Below are positions 45,052 through 53,521 of a stretch of DNA of 64,000 nucleotides, piece by piece (positions within the stretch are counted from its first letter, which is position 1; each line of letters opens with the position of its first letter). Made by a program: the position numbers and the translations under genes. Location: assembly GCA_021806645.1 (NCBI GenBank), contig JAJZQX010000015.1, forward strand, positions 24,108-88,107. Reading direction: 5' to 3'. This DNA comes from Myxococcales bacterium (GTDB taxonomy: Bacteria > Myxococcota > Myxococcia > Myxococcales > Anaeromyxobacteraceae). Under the pieces are notes generated by a model. It did no database searches and was not told the DNA's origin. It saw only the letters and a program-made list of their open reading frames with translations.

Positions 45052-47386
45052 CGACGGCCTGAACGACCCGCAGCGCGAGGCGGTGCTGCACGGCGATGGG
45101 CCGCTGCTGGTGCTGGCGGGCGCCGGCTCCGGGAAGACCCGCGTCATCGTCAGCCGCATCGCCCGGCTGGTGCTCGAGGAGCGGGTGCTGCCCTGGCACA
45201 TCCTGGCCGTCACCTTCACCAACAAGGCGGCCGGCGAGATGAAGTCGCGGCTCTCCGCCCTGCTCGGGCTGGCGGCCCAGGAGCTCTGGGTCCAGACCTT
45301 CCACGCCTTCGGGGCCCGCTTCCTGCGGCGCGAGGCGGCCCACGCCGGCCTGCCGCCGGCCTTCGCCATCTACGACACCGACGACCAGCTGCGGCTCATG
45401 AAGCGGCTCTTCGCCGAGGCGCGGCTCGACGAGGAGGACCGGCTCACCCCGCGCAAGGTGCTCTGGCGCATCGACGCCTGGAAGAACGAGGCCACCACCC
45501 CCTCGCAGGTGAAGGTGCCCCACCACGACCTGGCCGGCGGGGCGGCGCGCGATCTCTACGCGAAGTACCAGGCGGCGCTGGCCCGGGCCGGGGCCGTGGA
45601 CTTCGGCGACCTGCTGGTCCGCCCGCTGCGGATGCTGGAGGAGGACGAGGCGCTGCGGTCCCGCTGGGCCGGGCGCTTCCGCCACGTGCTGGTGGACGAG
45701 TTCCAGGACACCAACCCGGTCCAGTACCGGCTGCTGCGCCACCTGGTCGGCCCGGCCCGGAACGTCTGCGTGGTGGGCGACGACGACCAGGCCATCTACC
45801 GCTGGCGCGGCGCCGACGTGCGCAACATCCTCGGCTTCGACGCCGACTTCCCCGGCTGCCGGGTGGTCAAGCTGGAACGCAACTACCGCTCCAGCCGCAA
45901 CATCCTCGAGGCCGCCCACGCCGTCATCGAGAAGGCCAAGGTGCGGCGCGAGAAGAAGCTCTGGACCGAGGCCGGCGCCGGCGACCCGCTGGCCCTGCTG
46001 GTCGGGCAGGACGAGCACGACGAGGCCGAGCGGATCACCCGCGCGGTGGCGGCCGAGCGGGGCCGCGGGACGCACGGTGACCAGATCGCGGTGCTCTACC
46101 GGCTCAACGCGCAGTCCCGCCCCATCGAGGCCCAGCTGCGCGCGGCGCGCATCCCCTACGTCATCGTGCGCGGCACCAGCTTCTACGACCGGGCGGAGGT
46201 GAAGGACGCCGCCGCCTACCTGCGGCTGGCCCTCTCGCCGAGGAGCGACCTCGACCTGGAGCGGATCGTCAACCGGCCGCCGCGCGGCATCGGCGAGAAG
46301 ACGGTGGAGCGGCTGCGGGCGCACGCCGCGACCCTCGGTGGCTCGCTCTTCGAGGCGCTGGCCGACGCGGCGCGGATCGAGGGGGTGAAGCCGCAGGCGC
46401 GCCGGGCCCTGGCCGAGCTGCACGACGCCCTGGCCGCGCTGGTCGCCACGGTGGGCGAGCAGGACGCCGGCGACGCGGTGGAGGCGACGCTGCAGCGCTC
46501 CGGGCTGCTGGGCCGGCTCGAGGCGGAGCGGACCGACGAGGCGGAGGAGCGGCGCGAGAACCTGGTGGAGCTGGTGGCGGCGGCGCGCGAGTTCGACGAG
46601 CAGCTGGCCGATCAGCCCCCCTCGCACGATCCCGACGAACCCATCCCGCCGCCGCCGCTGGCCCGCTTCCTCGAGCAGATCGCGCTGCTCGGCGAGGCCG
46701 ACGCCGAGACGCCCGAGGGGCGGGTGGCGCTGATGACGCTCCACGCCGCCAAGGGGCTGGAGTTCGAGGCCGTCTTCCTGGCCGGCCTGGAGGACGGGAC
46801 GCTGCCCCACGAGCGGCCCTGGGACGACGCCTCGCCGGCGGAGCGGCTGGCCGCCGAGGACGAGGAGCGGCGGCTCTGCTACGTCGGCATGACGCGGGCC
46901 AAGCGGCGGCTCACCCTCTCGCTGGCGAGGCGGCGCATGAGCTACGGCGAGGCGGGGGCGATCTACCGCGCCATGGAGCCGTCGCGGTTCCTGGCCGACC
47001 TGCCTCCTGCGCTCTTCGGCCTGCTGCCCGCCCCGGCCTCGACCCCGGCGCCGCGCGGCCCGGTAATCCGGCGCCACCCGGGCGCGCTCCCCGGCGAGCC
47101 GCACATCGAGGAGGACGAGGAGGTCGCGCCCCGCGCCCCGCCCCGCCCGCCCCGCGCCTCGCGGGAGAGCGGCCAGGGCCGCACGGTGGACTACGCCTTC
47201 GACCAGCGCCCTGAGGCCGCGGGCCGTCCATTCACTCGTGGTGATACGGTGGTCCACGAGGTCCTGGGGGAGGGGAAGGTGCTGGCCTGCGACGGCGCCG
47301 GGCGCGAGGCCAAGGTGACCGTCCACTTCTGGGAGGCGGGGGAGAAGCGGGTGCTGGCCCGGTTCCTCCGGCCGGTGGGCGGGTAG
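45023..47386 (+). CDS. uvrD: UvrD/PcrA-family superfamily 1 DNA helicase
   Basis: The 787-residue protein has all SF1A motifs: Q motif LNDPQREAVLH, Walker A AGAGSGKT, TFTNKAAGEM, VDEFQDTNPVQY, GDDDQAIYRWRGA, LERNYRS and a late VALMTLHAAKGLEF. It unwinds DNA 3' to 5' in excision repair and at collisions with transcription. The C-terminal about 50 residues (TRGDTVVHEVLGEGKVL) form the small Tudor-like RNA-polymerase-binding tail known from PcrA/UvrD. The start is ATG 45023 or 45038. The gene is complete despite the broken copy upstream. Confidence 0.94.
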   Translation: MFPSPMSDLLDGLNDPQREAVLHGDGPLLVLAGAGSGKTRVIVSRIARLVLEERVLPWHILAVTFTNKAAGEMKSRLSALLGLAAQELWVQTFHAFGARFLRREAAHAGLPPAFAIYDTDDQLRLMKRLFAEARLDEEDRLTPRKVLWRIDAWKNEATTPSQVKVPHHDLAGGAARDLYAKYQAALARAGAVDFGDLLVRPLRMLEEDEALRSRWAGRFRHVLVDEFQDTNPVQYRLLRHLVGPARNVCVVGDDDQAIYRWRGADVRNILGFDADFPGCRVVKLERNYRSSRNILEAAHAVIEKAKVRREKKLWTEAGAGDPLALLVGQDEHDEAERITRAVAAERGRGTHGDQIAVLYRLNAQSRPIEAQLRAARIPYVIVRGTSFYDRAEVKDAAAYLRLALSPRSDLDLERIVNRPPRGIGEKTVERLRAHAATLGGSLFEALADAARIEGVKPQARRALAELHDALAALVATVGEQDAGDAVEATLQRSGLLGRLEAERTDEAEERRENLVELVAAAREFDEQLADQPPSHDPDEPIPPPPLARFLEQIALLGEADAETPEGRVALMTLHAAKGLEFEAVFLAGLEDGTLPHERPWDDASPAERLAAEDEERRLCYVGMTRAKRRLTLSLARRRMSYGEAGAIYRAMEPSRFLADLPPALFGLLPAPASTPAPRGPVIRRHPGALPGEPHIEEDEEVAPRAPPRPPRASRESGQGRTVDYAFDQRPEAAGRPFTRGDTVVHEVLGEGKVLACDGAGREAKVTVHFWEAGEKRVLARFLRPVGG

Positions 47387-47407
47387 CCGCGGGCCAGGCC
47401 GCAAGTC

Positions 47408-47421
47408 TTGCGGTAGATCAA
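47408..47421. promoter_or_regulatory. Possible FNR/CRP-family site upstream of the multiheme cytochrome
   Basis: TTGCGGTAGATCAA matches the FNR-type pattern TTGAT-N4-ATCAA at 8 of 10 positions. It sits in a longer dyad (TCTTG...CAAGA), 150 bases before the cytochrome start. The site also falls close after uvrD, where a hairpin could serve as terminator, so the regulatory reading is tentative. Confidence 0.3.
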
Positions 47422-47573
47422 GACCGAAGCGCGATCGGTGCGCCCGACTTTGGCGGAAATCCCCACCTGCGGCGAGTCACCTCGGGCGACGTTCAATCAG
47501 TGATCACGAGCTGATGCGTCGCCACGGCCGTCCCAGGAGTCGGACGGCATGCGACGTGCTATTCATCCACGTC

Positions 47574-48947
47574 ATGTCCATCTCCCGGCCCGCCCTGGCC
47601 CTGACCTTCGCCGTCTCCATGCTCACGGCCTGCGACAAGCAGCGGCCCATCGACACCCCGGCCGGCGCCGGCAACCCGCAGGTGAGCGCCTGCACCGGCT
47701 GCCACGGCGACCCGAAGCGGACCGAGGCCGATCCGCTGGTCAACGCCGCGCCGCCGGTCAGCCCGTCGGGCTCGGCCACTGCGCCCGGCGTCGGCGCCCA
47801 CCTCGCCCACCTGCACGGCGGCCCGCTGCGCGGCCCCGTCGCGTGCCAGGAGTGCCATGTCGTCCCCATCAGCCCGCTCCACGCCAACGGGCAGGTGGAG
47901 GTGGTCTTCACCAAGGCCGACTTCGCCATCCGCAACGGCGCCACGCCCCGCTTCGATCCGACCACCGCCTCCTGCGCCACCACCTACTGCCACGGCGCGA
48001 CGCTGGCGGCTGGCGGGACCAACCAGGCGCCGAGCTGGAACGGCGGCGCCTCGCAGGCCGCCTGTGGCACCTGCCACGGCGCCCCGCCTCCCAACCACGC
48101 GGCCACCAGCACCACCTGCTCGAGCTGCCACCCGCGGACCGTCAGGCCGGACGGCACCATCGACGTGGCGGGCGGCTTCCACGTCAACGGCTCCATCGAG
48201 GTGACCGGCGGCCACCCGGCCGGCTGGGCCGATCCCAGCCAGCACGGCCACGCCGCCAACGCGCAGGGGCTGGGCGGCTGCAGGGCCTGCCACGGCCAGA
48301 ACCTCGACGGCGGCACCGCCGGTGTCTCCTGCGCCAGCTGCCACGGCGCCGGCTGGCAGTCCAACTGCACCTTCTGCCACGGCACCCGCACCGCCGGCTG
48401 GACCAGCGCCCAGCTCGCCCTCGCCGCCCCGCCGGCCGGCACGCAGGGGCAGGTCGCCACCACCGACCGGGCGGTCGGTGCCCACGCGCGCCACCTGGCC
48501 GGCGGACTGATCGGCAAGGCGCTGGCCTGCGGCGACTGCCACGTCGTCCCGGCCGACCTCGGCCACCTCAACGGCACGCCCACCATCACCTTCGGCTCGG
48601 CGGCGAAGCGGGGCGGCGCCAGCCCGGCCTGGAACGGGGTCGGCTGCTCGGCCACCTACTGCCACGGCGCGACGCTCAACGCCGGCGGGACCAACCAGTC
48701 GCCGGTCTGGACCGGCGGCAACGCCCAGGCGGCCTGCGGCACCTGCCACGGGATCTCGCCGTCTACCGGCCGCCACCCGGACCACCTCGGCCAGGCCACC
48801 TGCGGGGACTGTCACCCCGGCTACACCTCGACCAGCGTCAACCTGGCCACGCACGTCGACGGCACCAGGCAGGTCGGAAACAAGATCACGGCGTGGAACC
48901 CCACCACCCGCGCCTGCACCGGCTGTCACGGTGGCGACACCTGGTAG
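47574..48947 (+). CDS. Multiheme c-type cytochrome lipoprotein with 13 heme motifs (CXXCH and CX4CH)
   Basis: The 457-residue precursor has lipobox LTAC (Cys20). I count 11 CXXCH and 2 CX4CH motifs (CATTYCH and CSATYCH). A module of about 100 residues occurs twice: a CXXCH followed by VVP and HLNG or HANG, then CX4CH-GATL-AGGTNQ, then AACGTCHG. This is the Geobacter/Anaeromyxobacter CX4CH/CX2CH family, linked with extracellular electron transfer to metals. Lipid anchoring fits an outer-membrane or surface location. The start with a signal peptide is preferred to the ATG at 47514. No porin or other cytochrome gene adjoins. Confidence 0.87.
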   Translation: MSISRPALALTFAVSMLTACDKQRPIDTPAGAGNPQVSACTGCHGDPKRTEADPLVNAAPPVSPSGSATAPGVGAHLAHLHGGPLRGPVACQECHVVPISPLHANGQVEVVFTKADFAIRNGATPRFDPTTASCATTYCHGATLAAGGTNQAPSWNGGASQAACGTCHGAPPPNHAATSTTCSSCHPRTVRPDGTIDVAGGFHVNGSIEVTGGHPAGWADPSQHGHAANAQGLGGCRACHGQNLDGGTAGVSCASCHGAGWQSNCTFCHGTRTAGWTSAQLALAAPPAGTQGQVATTDRAVGAHARHLAGGLIGKALACGDCHVVPADLGHLNGTPTITFGSAAKRGGASPAWNGVGCSATYCHGATLNAGGTNQSPVWTGGNAQAACGTCHGISPSTGRHPDHLGQATCGDCHPGYTSTSVNLATHVDGTRQVGNKITAWNPTTRACTGCHGGDTW

Positions 48948-49001
48948 GCGACCCCGGGCCGGCGGCGCCGGGCGCTGGCCGTCGCGGCGGGCCCTGCGCT
49001 C

Positions 49002-50744
49002 GTGCCATGGTCCGGAGCGGTGAGGGATCTCGTGCACGCCATCGCCGAGCTGGACGGCGCGCCGTTCGGACCGCTGGCCTTCGGTCCGCCGCGCCGGGTG
49101 ATCGAGGCCCGCACCCTCGCCGAGGTGCGGCCGGCCTTGCGGGCGGTCGATGCGGCGGCACGGGCCGGGAGCTGGGCGGTCGGCCACGTGGCCTACGAGG
49201 CGGCCCCGGCCTTCGACGCGGCGCTCACGGTCCGTGAGCCGGGCCCCGGACCGCTCTGCTGGTTCGGGCTCCACGAGGCCCCGCTCGGCCCGCCGCCGGC
49301 CGGATCGTGGGAGGCCCGGCTGGTCGATCGCGTCCCGGAGCTCGACGAAGCCGCTCACGCCGGCTCGGTGGAGCGGCTGCGCCAGGCCATCGCCGCCGGC
49401 ACCGCCTACCAGGTCAACCTGACGCTCCGCTTCGACGGCCGCCTCGACGGCGACCCGCTCGCCCTCTACCGGCGGCTTCGCGCCGCCCAGGGGGGCGGGC
49501 AGACGGTCTTCCTGCGCGCCGGCGACCGGGTGGTGGTGTCGGCCTCGCCCGAGCTCTTCCTGCACCGGCACGGCGAGCGGGTGGTGACCCGTCCGATGAA
49601 GGGGACGGCGCGGCGCGGCCGCTGGCCCGAGGAGGACGAGGCGGTGGCGCGGGCGCTGGCCGCCTCGCCCAAGGAGCGGGCCGAGAACGTCATGATCGCC
49701 GACCTGCTCCGCAACGACCTTGGCCGGGTCGCGGAGGTCGGCTCGGTCCGCGCCGCCGCGCTCTTCGAACCGGAGCGGTACCGGACCGTCTGGCAGCTCA
49801 CCTCCACCGTCGAGGCCCGGGTCCCGGCGGCGGTGGGGCTCGACGCGCTCTTCGCCGCCACCTTCCCGTGCGGCTCGGTGACCGGCGCGCCCAAGGCCAG
49901 CGCCATGAGGCTGATCGCCGCCGAGGAGCGGTCGCCACGCGGCGCCTACTGCGGCGCGGCCGGGGTGGTGGTTCCGGGAGGCGACTGCGCCTTCAACGTG
50001 GCCATCCGGACCGCCGAGGTGACGCTGGCGACCGGCGCGACCCGCTACGGCGCCGGCGGGGCCATCACCTTCGGCTCCACGCCGGCCGGCGAGTGGGACG
50101 AGCTGCTGGCCAAGGCGGCCGTGCTCGACCTCGACCCGGCGCAACCCACGCTGCTCGAGACCATGCGGCTGGAGGGCGGGCGGGTGGCGCTGCTGGACCG
50201 TCACCTGGCGAGGCTCCATGGCTCGGCTCGCTACCACGGAACGCCGCTCGACCTCGCCGCCGTCCGTTTCCTGGTGGAGCGGGAGGCGGGGGACGCCCGC
50301 TTGCGGCTGCTGCTGCCGCCCGATGGCGCGCCGCGTCTGGAGCGGACGCCGCTCCCGGCGCCGCTCGATGGGCCGGCCAGGCTGGCGATCTCGCAAGCGC
50401 CGATCGGCTCCAGCGACCCGGCCCGCTACCACAAGACCACCTCGCGCGGGTTCTACGACTCCCGTCGCGCCGCCCGTCCCGACTGCTTCGACGTCATCCT
50501 GGTGAACGAGGCCGGTGCGCCGGCCGAGAGCACCATCGCCAACCTGGTGGTCGAGCTGGACGGGATGCGGGTGACACCGGCGCTGGCCACCGGGCTGCTC
50601 CCGGGCGTGTTCCGGGCCGAGCTGCTCGCCACCGGGCAGGTGCGTGAACGGCCGCTGACCATGGCCGAGGTGCTAGGCGCCAGCCGGCTCTGGCTGGTCA
50701 ACGCCTTGCGCGGCTGGAAGAAGGCGAGGCTGGAGTCGCCCTGA
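49002..50744 (+). CDS. pabB: Fused aminodeoxychorismate synthase component I and 4-amino-4-deoxychorismate lyase
   Basis: The 580-residue protein joins two enzymes. Residues about 1-380 are PabB-like, with RPMKGTARRGR around the active-site Lys, ERAENVMIADLLRNDLG, FPCGSVTGAPK and the ITFGSTPAGEWDE end of the chorismate-binding domain. Residues about 385-580 are a class IV aminotransferase-like PabC with the Lys-bearing SRGFYDSRR region and NEAGAPAESTIANL. Together they make p-aminobenzoate for folate from chorismate, given a PabA glutaminase elsewhere. The start is GTG 49002; GTG 49020 is an alternative. Confidence 0.9.
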   Translation: MPWSGAVRDLVHAIAELDGAPFGPLAFGPPRRVIEARTLAEVRPALRAVDAAARAGSWAVGHVAYEAAPAFDAALTVREPGPGPLCWFGLHEAPLGPPPAGSWEARLVDRVPELDEAAHAGSVERLRQAIAAGTAYQVNLTLRFDGRLDGDPLALYRRLRAAQGGGQTVFLRAGDRVVVSASPELFLHRHGERVVTRPMKGTARRGRWPEEDEAVARALAASPKERAENVMIADLLRNDLGRVAEVGSVRAAALFEPERYRTVWQLTSTVEARVPAAVGLDALFAATFPCGSVTGAPKASAMRLIAAEERSPRGAYCGAAGVVVPGGDCAFNVAIRTAEVTLATGATRYGAGGAITFGSTPAGEWDELLAKAAVLDLDPAQPTLLETMRLEGGRVALLDRHLARLHGSARYHGTPLDLAAVRFLVEREAGDARLRLLLPPDGAPRLERTPLPAPLDGPARLAISQAPIGSSDPARYHKTTSRGFYDSRRAARPDCFDVILVNEAGAPAESTIANLVVELDGMRVTPALATGLLPGVFRAELLATGQVRERPLTMAEVLGASRLWLVNALRGWKKARLESP

Positions 50745-50803
50745 TCGCGTCCCTGCGGGGTCACGCCGTCACATCGGCGCCCCTGGGAGGTCTTCACCGC
50801 AGG

Positions 50804-51118
50804 ATGCCAGTCATGCGCGCCACACCCCGCCACCGCCGCCGCCTGCGGGTCAGCCTGGGGACCACCCCGGTCTTCACGGCCGACATCTCGGTCGGTGGTT
50901 TCTGCGCCGAGATCCTGCGGACGCCCGTGCCGGGTACGCCGGTGATCGGCACCATCCGGATCGACGGCGCCGAGGTGCATTACGCCGGGCGGGTGGTCTG
51001 GGCCAAGGCCGGTTCCCCCCGGCTCAACCTTCGCGGTCGCGTCGGCGTCCGTTTCACCTCGCTTCCGGCCTCGGCGGCCAGGCTGCTCGCCTCCGACAGC
51101 CTGCTGGTCGCCATCTGA
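50804..51118 (+). CDS. PilZ-domain protein
   Basis: The 104-residue single PilZ domain has a basic RHRRRLRV motif at the start and DISVGGFCAE (D/NXSXXG) about 20 residues later, the two elements that bind cyclic di-GMP. GRVGVRFTSL follows. It is probably a small c-di-GMP-responsive adaptor in the cytoplasm. The next gene starts 16 bases downstream on the same strand. Confidence 0.82.
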   Translation: MPVMRATPRHRRRLRVSLGTTPVFTADISVGGFCAEILRTPVPGTPVIGTIRIDGAEVHYAGRVVWAKAGSPRLNLRGRVGVRFTSLPASAARLLASDSLLVAI

Positions 51119-51134
51119 GCCGAGGCCTCCGCAC

Positions 51135-51455
51135 GTGACCCCCGCCCTCCCTACCTCTTCCAGCACGCCGGTCCATGGACGCTGGACGCTCGTCCAGTCA
51201 CTGCGGCAGGCGGCCGACCAGCAGCTCGCGAACATCGCCGCCGAGGTGGGCGAGGACTCGCGCCTGCTGCTGCGCTGCCGTGAGGTCTGGGGCAACTGGG
51301 AGCGGGAGGCGCTGATCTCGATCCTCCACCAAGACTTCGCCAACGCCGAGGTGATGCTCGACCGTGGCGTGCATGCGCTCCGCCACGCCCTCCAGCTGGT
51401 CCACCAGGACCAGCTCTCGGAGGAGGAGCTGGTGAGCCTGATCGCCGCCGCCTAG
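51135..51455 (+). CDS. Helical protein of unknown function next to the PilZ gene
   Basis: The 106-residue protein starts at GTG. It is predicted to be all-helical, with acidic and hydrophobic residues alternating (REALISILHQDFANAEVML), and has no signal or membrane segment. It lies 16 bases after the PilZ gene and likely shares its transcript, which could make it a c-di-GMP pathway partner. No family is recognised. Confidence 0.55.
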   Translation: MTPALPTSSSTPVHGRWTLVQSLRQAADQQLANIAAEVGEDSRLLLRCREVWGNWEREALISILHQDFANAEVMLDRGVHALRHALQLVHQDQLSEEELVSLIAAA

Positions 51456-51482
51456 TACCTCGCGTGGCCGGCGCGCCGGAGC

Positions 51483-51821
51483 CTACTCCGAGCGGAAGGT
51501 CTTCACGCCGAAGAGCCACTCCACCAGCCAGCTCAGGAAGACCAGGCCGAGCGCCAGCAGGAAGGCCTGCAGGAAGCCGAGCCCGTAGGTCCCCATCACC
51601 GTGGCGAGCCAGACCAGCACGTAGAGCAGCCACGGCAGGAGCAGGAACCAGAGGAACTTGGCCAGCGTCAGGTAGTAGGCGACCGAGAGGATCACCGAGA
51701 TCAGCAGGGCGCGGGCGAAGGTGTTGCCCGGGTTTCCGGGGGAGACCAGCCCCACGGCGACCCAGAGCACGGCGGCGGAGAGCACCCAGCGAACGACGAA
51801 GGCGGAGAGGCGGCGCATCAT
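51483..51821 (-). CDS. Small four-span membrane protein
   Basis: The 112-residue protein has about four hydrophobic segments (about 8-25, 38-55, 58-77 and 85-103) joined by short loops. The spacing of segments and GLVSPGNPGNTFARALLISV loosely recall phage-holin-superfamily-IV small membrane proteins. There are no catalytic residues. It converges with the helical gene and diverges from the adenosine deaminase gene. Confidence 0.6.
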   Translation of the reverse strand: MMRRLSAFVVRWVLSAAVLWVAVGLVSPGNPGNTFARALLISVILSVAYYLTLAKFLWFLLLPWLLYVLVWLATVMGTYGLGFLQAFLLALGLVFLSWLVEWLFGVKTFRSE

Positions 51822-51871
51822 GCCCCGATGATGGCACGCGCCCGCCTCGCCGTGGGGCGTAAGATGGGACC

Positions 51872-52969
51872 ATGAGCGCCGCGCCGCCCCGACCCGCCGA
51901 CCCACCGGTCACCGAGGCGCTGGTCCACGCCCTCCCCAAGACCGACCTGCACTGCCATCTCGACGGCTCGCTCCGGCTCACCACCATCCTCGAGCTGGCC
52001 GAGCGGCAGGGCCTCCGGCTCCCCGCCGAGACGCCCGAGGGGCTGGCCGTCGCCATCCACCAGGGCCAGGTCTGCCGCTCGCTGGAGGACTACCTCACCG
52101 CCTTCGACGTGACGCTGGCGGTGCTCCAGACCGAGGAGGCGCTGCGGCGGGTGGCCTACGAGCTTGCGCTCGACTGCGCCGCCGAGAACGTCCGCTACCT
52201 CGAGGTGCGCTACTCGCCGGTGCTCCACACGCGCGAGGGGCTCAAGCCGACCGCCATCGTGGACGCCGTGCTCGACGGCCTGCGGCGGGCCAAGCGCGAG
52301 ACCGGGATCCGCTCCAACGTCATCATCTGCGGCATCCGGCACATGGACCCGGTCACCTCGGTGCGGCTGGCCGAGCTGGCGGTGGCCTACAAGGGGAAGG
52401 GCGTGGTCGGCTTCGACCTGGCCGGCGCCGAGGAGGGGAACCCGCCCAGCGCCCACCGCGAGGCGCTCCAGCTCATCCTCGACAACAACGTCAACCTCAC
52501 CATCCACGCCGGCGAGGCCTACGGCCCGGAGTCGATCGCGCAGGCGGTCCACGTCTGCGGCGCCCACCGGATCGGGCACGGCGTGCGGTTGCGCGAGAAC
52601 GGCGACCTGCTCAACTACGTCAACGACCACCGCATCCCGCTGGAGATCTGCATCTCCTCCAACCTGCAGACCGGCTCGGTGGCCGGCATCTCCGCCCACC
52701 CGCTCAGGTTCTACTTCGACTTCGGCCTGCGGGTGGCCGTCAGCACCGACAACCGGCTCATCACCGACACCACCTGCACGCGCGAGCTGCTGCTGGCCCA
52801 CCGCGAGCTGGGCTTCACGCTCGACGACCTCTGCACCCTGACCGTGCAGGGGTTCAAGAGCGCCTTCCTGCCGTTCCGCGAGAAGGCCGACCTGCTGGCG
52901 CAGGTGAACCGGGAGATCGCCGAGGTGCGGGCCCGCTTCGCCGCGCCGCCGGCGGAGGGCCGACCGTGA
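51872..52969 (+). CDS. add: Adenosine deaminase
   Basis: The 365-residue amidohydrolase has the metal-binding HXH pair His27 and His29 (KTDLHCHLDGSLR), then TIHAGEAYGP, HRIGHGVRL and VSTDNRLITDT with the metal Asp. It deaminates adenosine and deoxyadenosine to inosine in purine salvage. It could also be one of the adenine deaminase-like variants, but the motifs fit adenosine deaminase. Its stop overlaps the ogt GTG by 4 bases. Confidence 0.92.
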   Translation: MSAAPPRPADPPVTEALVHALPKTDLHCHLDGSLRLTTILELAERQGLRLPAETPEGLAVAIHQGQVCRSLEDYLTAFDVTLAVLQTEEALRRVAYELALDCAAENVRYLEVRYSPVLHTREGLKPTAIVDAVLDGLRRAKRETGIRSNVIICGIRHMDPVTSVRLAELAVAYKGKGVVGFDLAGAEEGNPPSAHREALQLILDNNVNLTIHAGEAYGPESIAQAVHVCGAHRIGHGVRLRENGDLLNYVNDHRIPLEICISSNLQTGSVAGISAHPLRFYFDFGLRVAVSTDNRLITDTTCTRELLLAHRELGFTLDDLCTLTVQGFKSAFLPFREKADLLAQVNREIAEVRARFAAPPAEGRP

Positions 52970-53451
52970 GCGCCCGGGCCCGGTTCCGCGCCCCGTTCGG
53001 CTGGCTCACCATCGAGGCCAGCGACCAGGGCGTCTTCGGGCTCTCCTTCGGCGGGCGCGGCGTGGCGGTCCCGGCCGTCTCCGCGCTGGCGCGCGGCCAC
53101 CTCGAGGCGGCGCGCGCGGCCCTGGCCGACTACTTCGCCGGCAGGCCGCCGCAGCGGCCGGCCCTCGACCTGCGGGGCAGCCCTTTCCAGCTCCGCGTCT
53201 GGCGCGCCCTGCTCGACATCCCCTTCGGAGAGCGGCGCACCTACGGTGAGCTGGCCGGGACGCTCGGAGTCCCGGGCGCGGCGCGGGCGGTGGGGGCGGC
53301 CAACGGGAAGAACCCGGTGGCCGTCCTGGTGCCGTGCCACCGGGTGGTGGCGGCGGGCGGGCGGCTGGGCGGCTACAGCGGCGGGCTCGACACCAAGCGC
53401 TGGCTCCTGGCGCACGAGGCGGCGCACGGTCCGGTGCTGCGGCCCGGTTGA
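52966..53451 (+). CDS. ogt: Methylated-DNA-protein-cysteine methyltransferase
   Basis: The 161-residue protein has the suicide active site VPCHRV with Cys124, preceded by the [15 protein letters not shown] helix and RTYGELA DNA-recognition region. It transfers alkyl groups from O6-alkylguanine in DNA to itself. The GTG start overlaps the add stop (GTGA). Length is usual for Ogt, without an Ada regulatory domain. Confidence 0.93.
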   Translation: MSARARFRAPFGWLTIEASDQGVFGLSFGGRGVAVPAVSALARGHLEAARAALADYFAGRPPQRPALDLRGSPFQLRVWRALLDIPFGERRTYGELAGTLGVPGAARAVGAANGKNPVAVLVPCHRVVAAGGRLGGYSGGLDTKRWLLAHEAAHGPVLRPG

Positions 53452-53521
53452 GACCCGTTCCTTGCCGGGCCAGGCACCCGGCCGTAGATTCGGGACCCGT
53501 TGGTGGTGGGAGGGGAACGGC

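Noticed and set aside
47514..47573. Start of the cytochrome gene at ATG 47514
   Set aside because: The extra 20 residues are Arg-rich and would precede the signal peptide; starting at 47574 puts the signal sequence and lipobox at the N-terminus.
47559..50432. Long minus-strand frame antisense to the cytochrome and pabB-pabC
   Set aside because: The plus strand has 13 heme motifs and a complete fused enzyme; the antisense frame has no recognisable domain.
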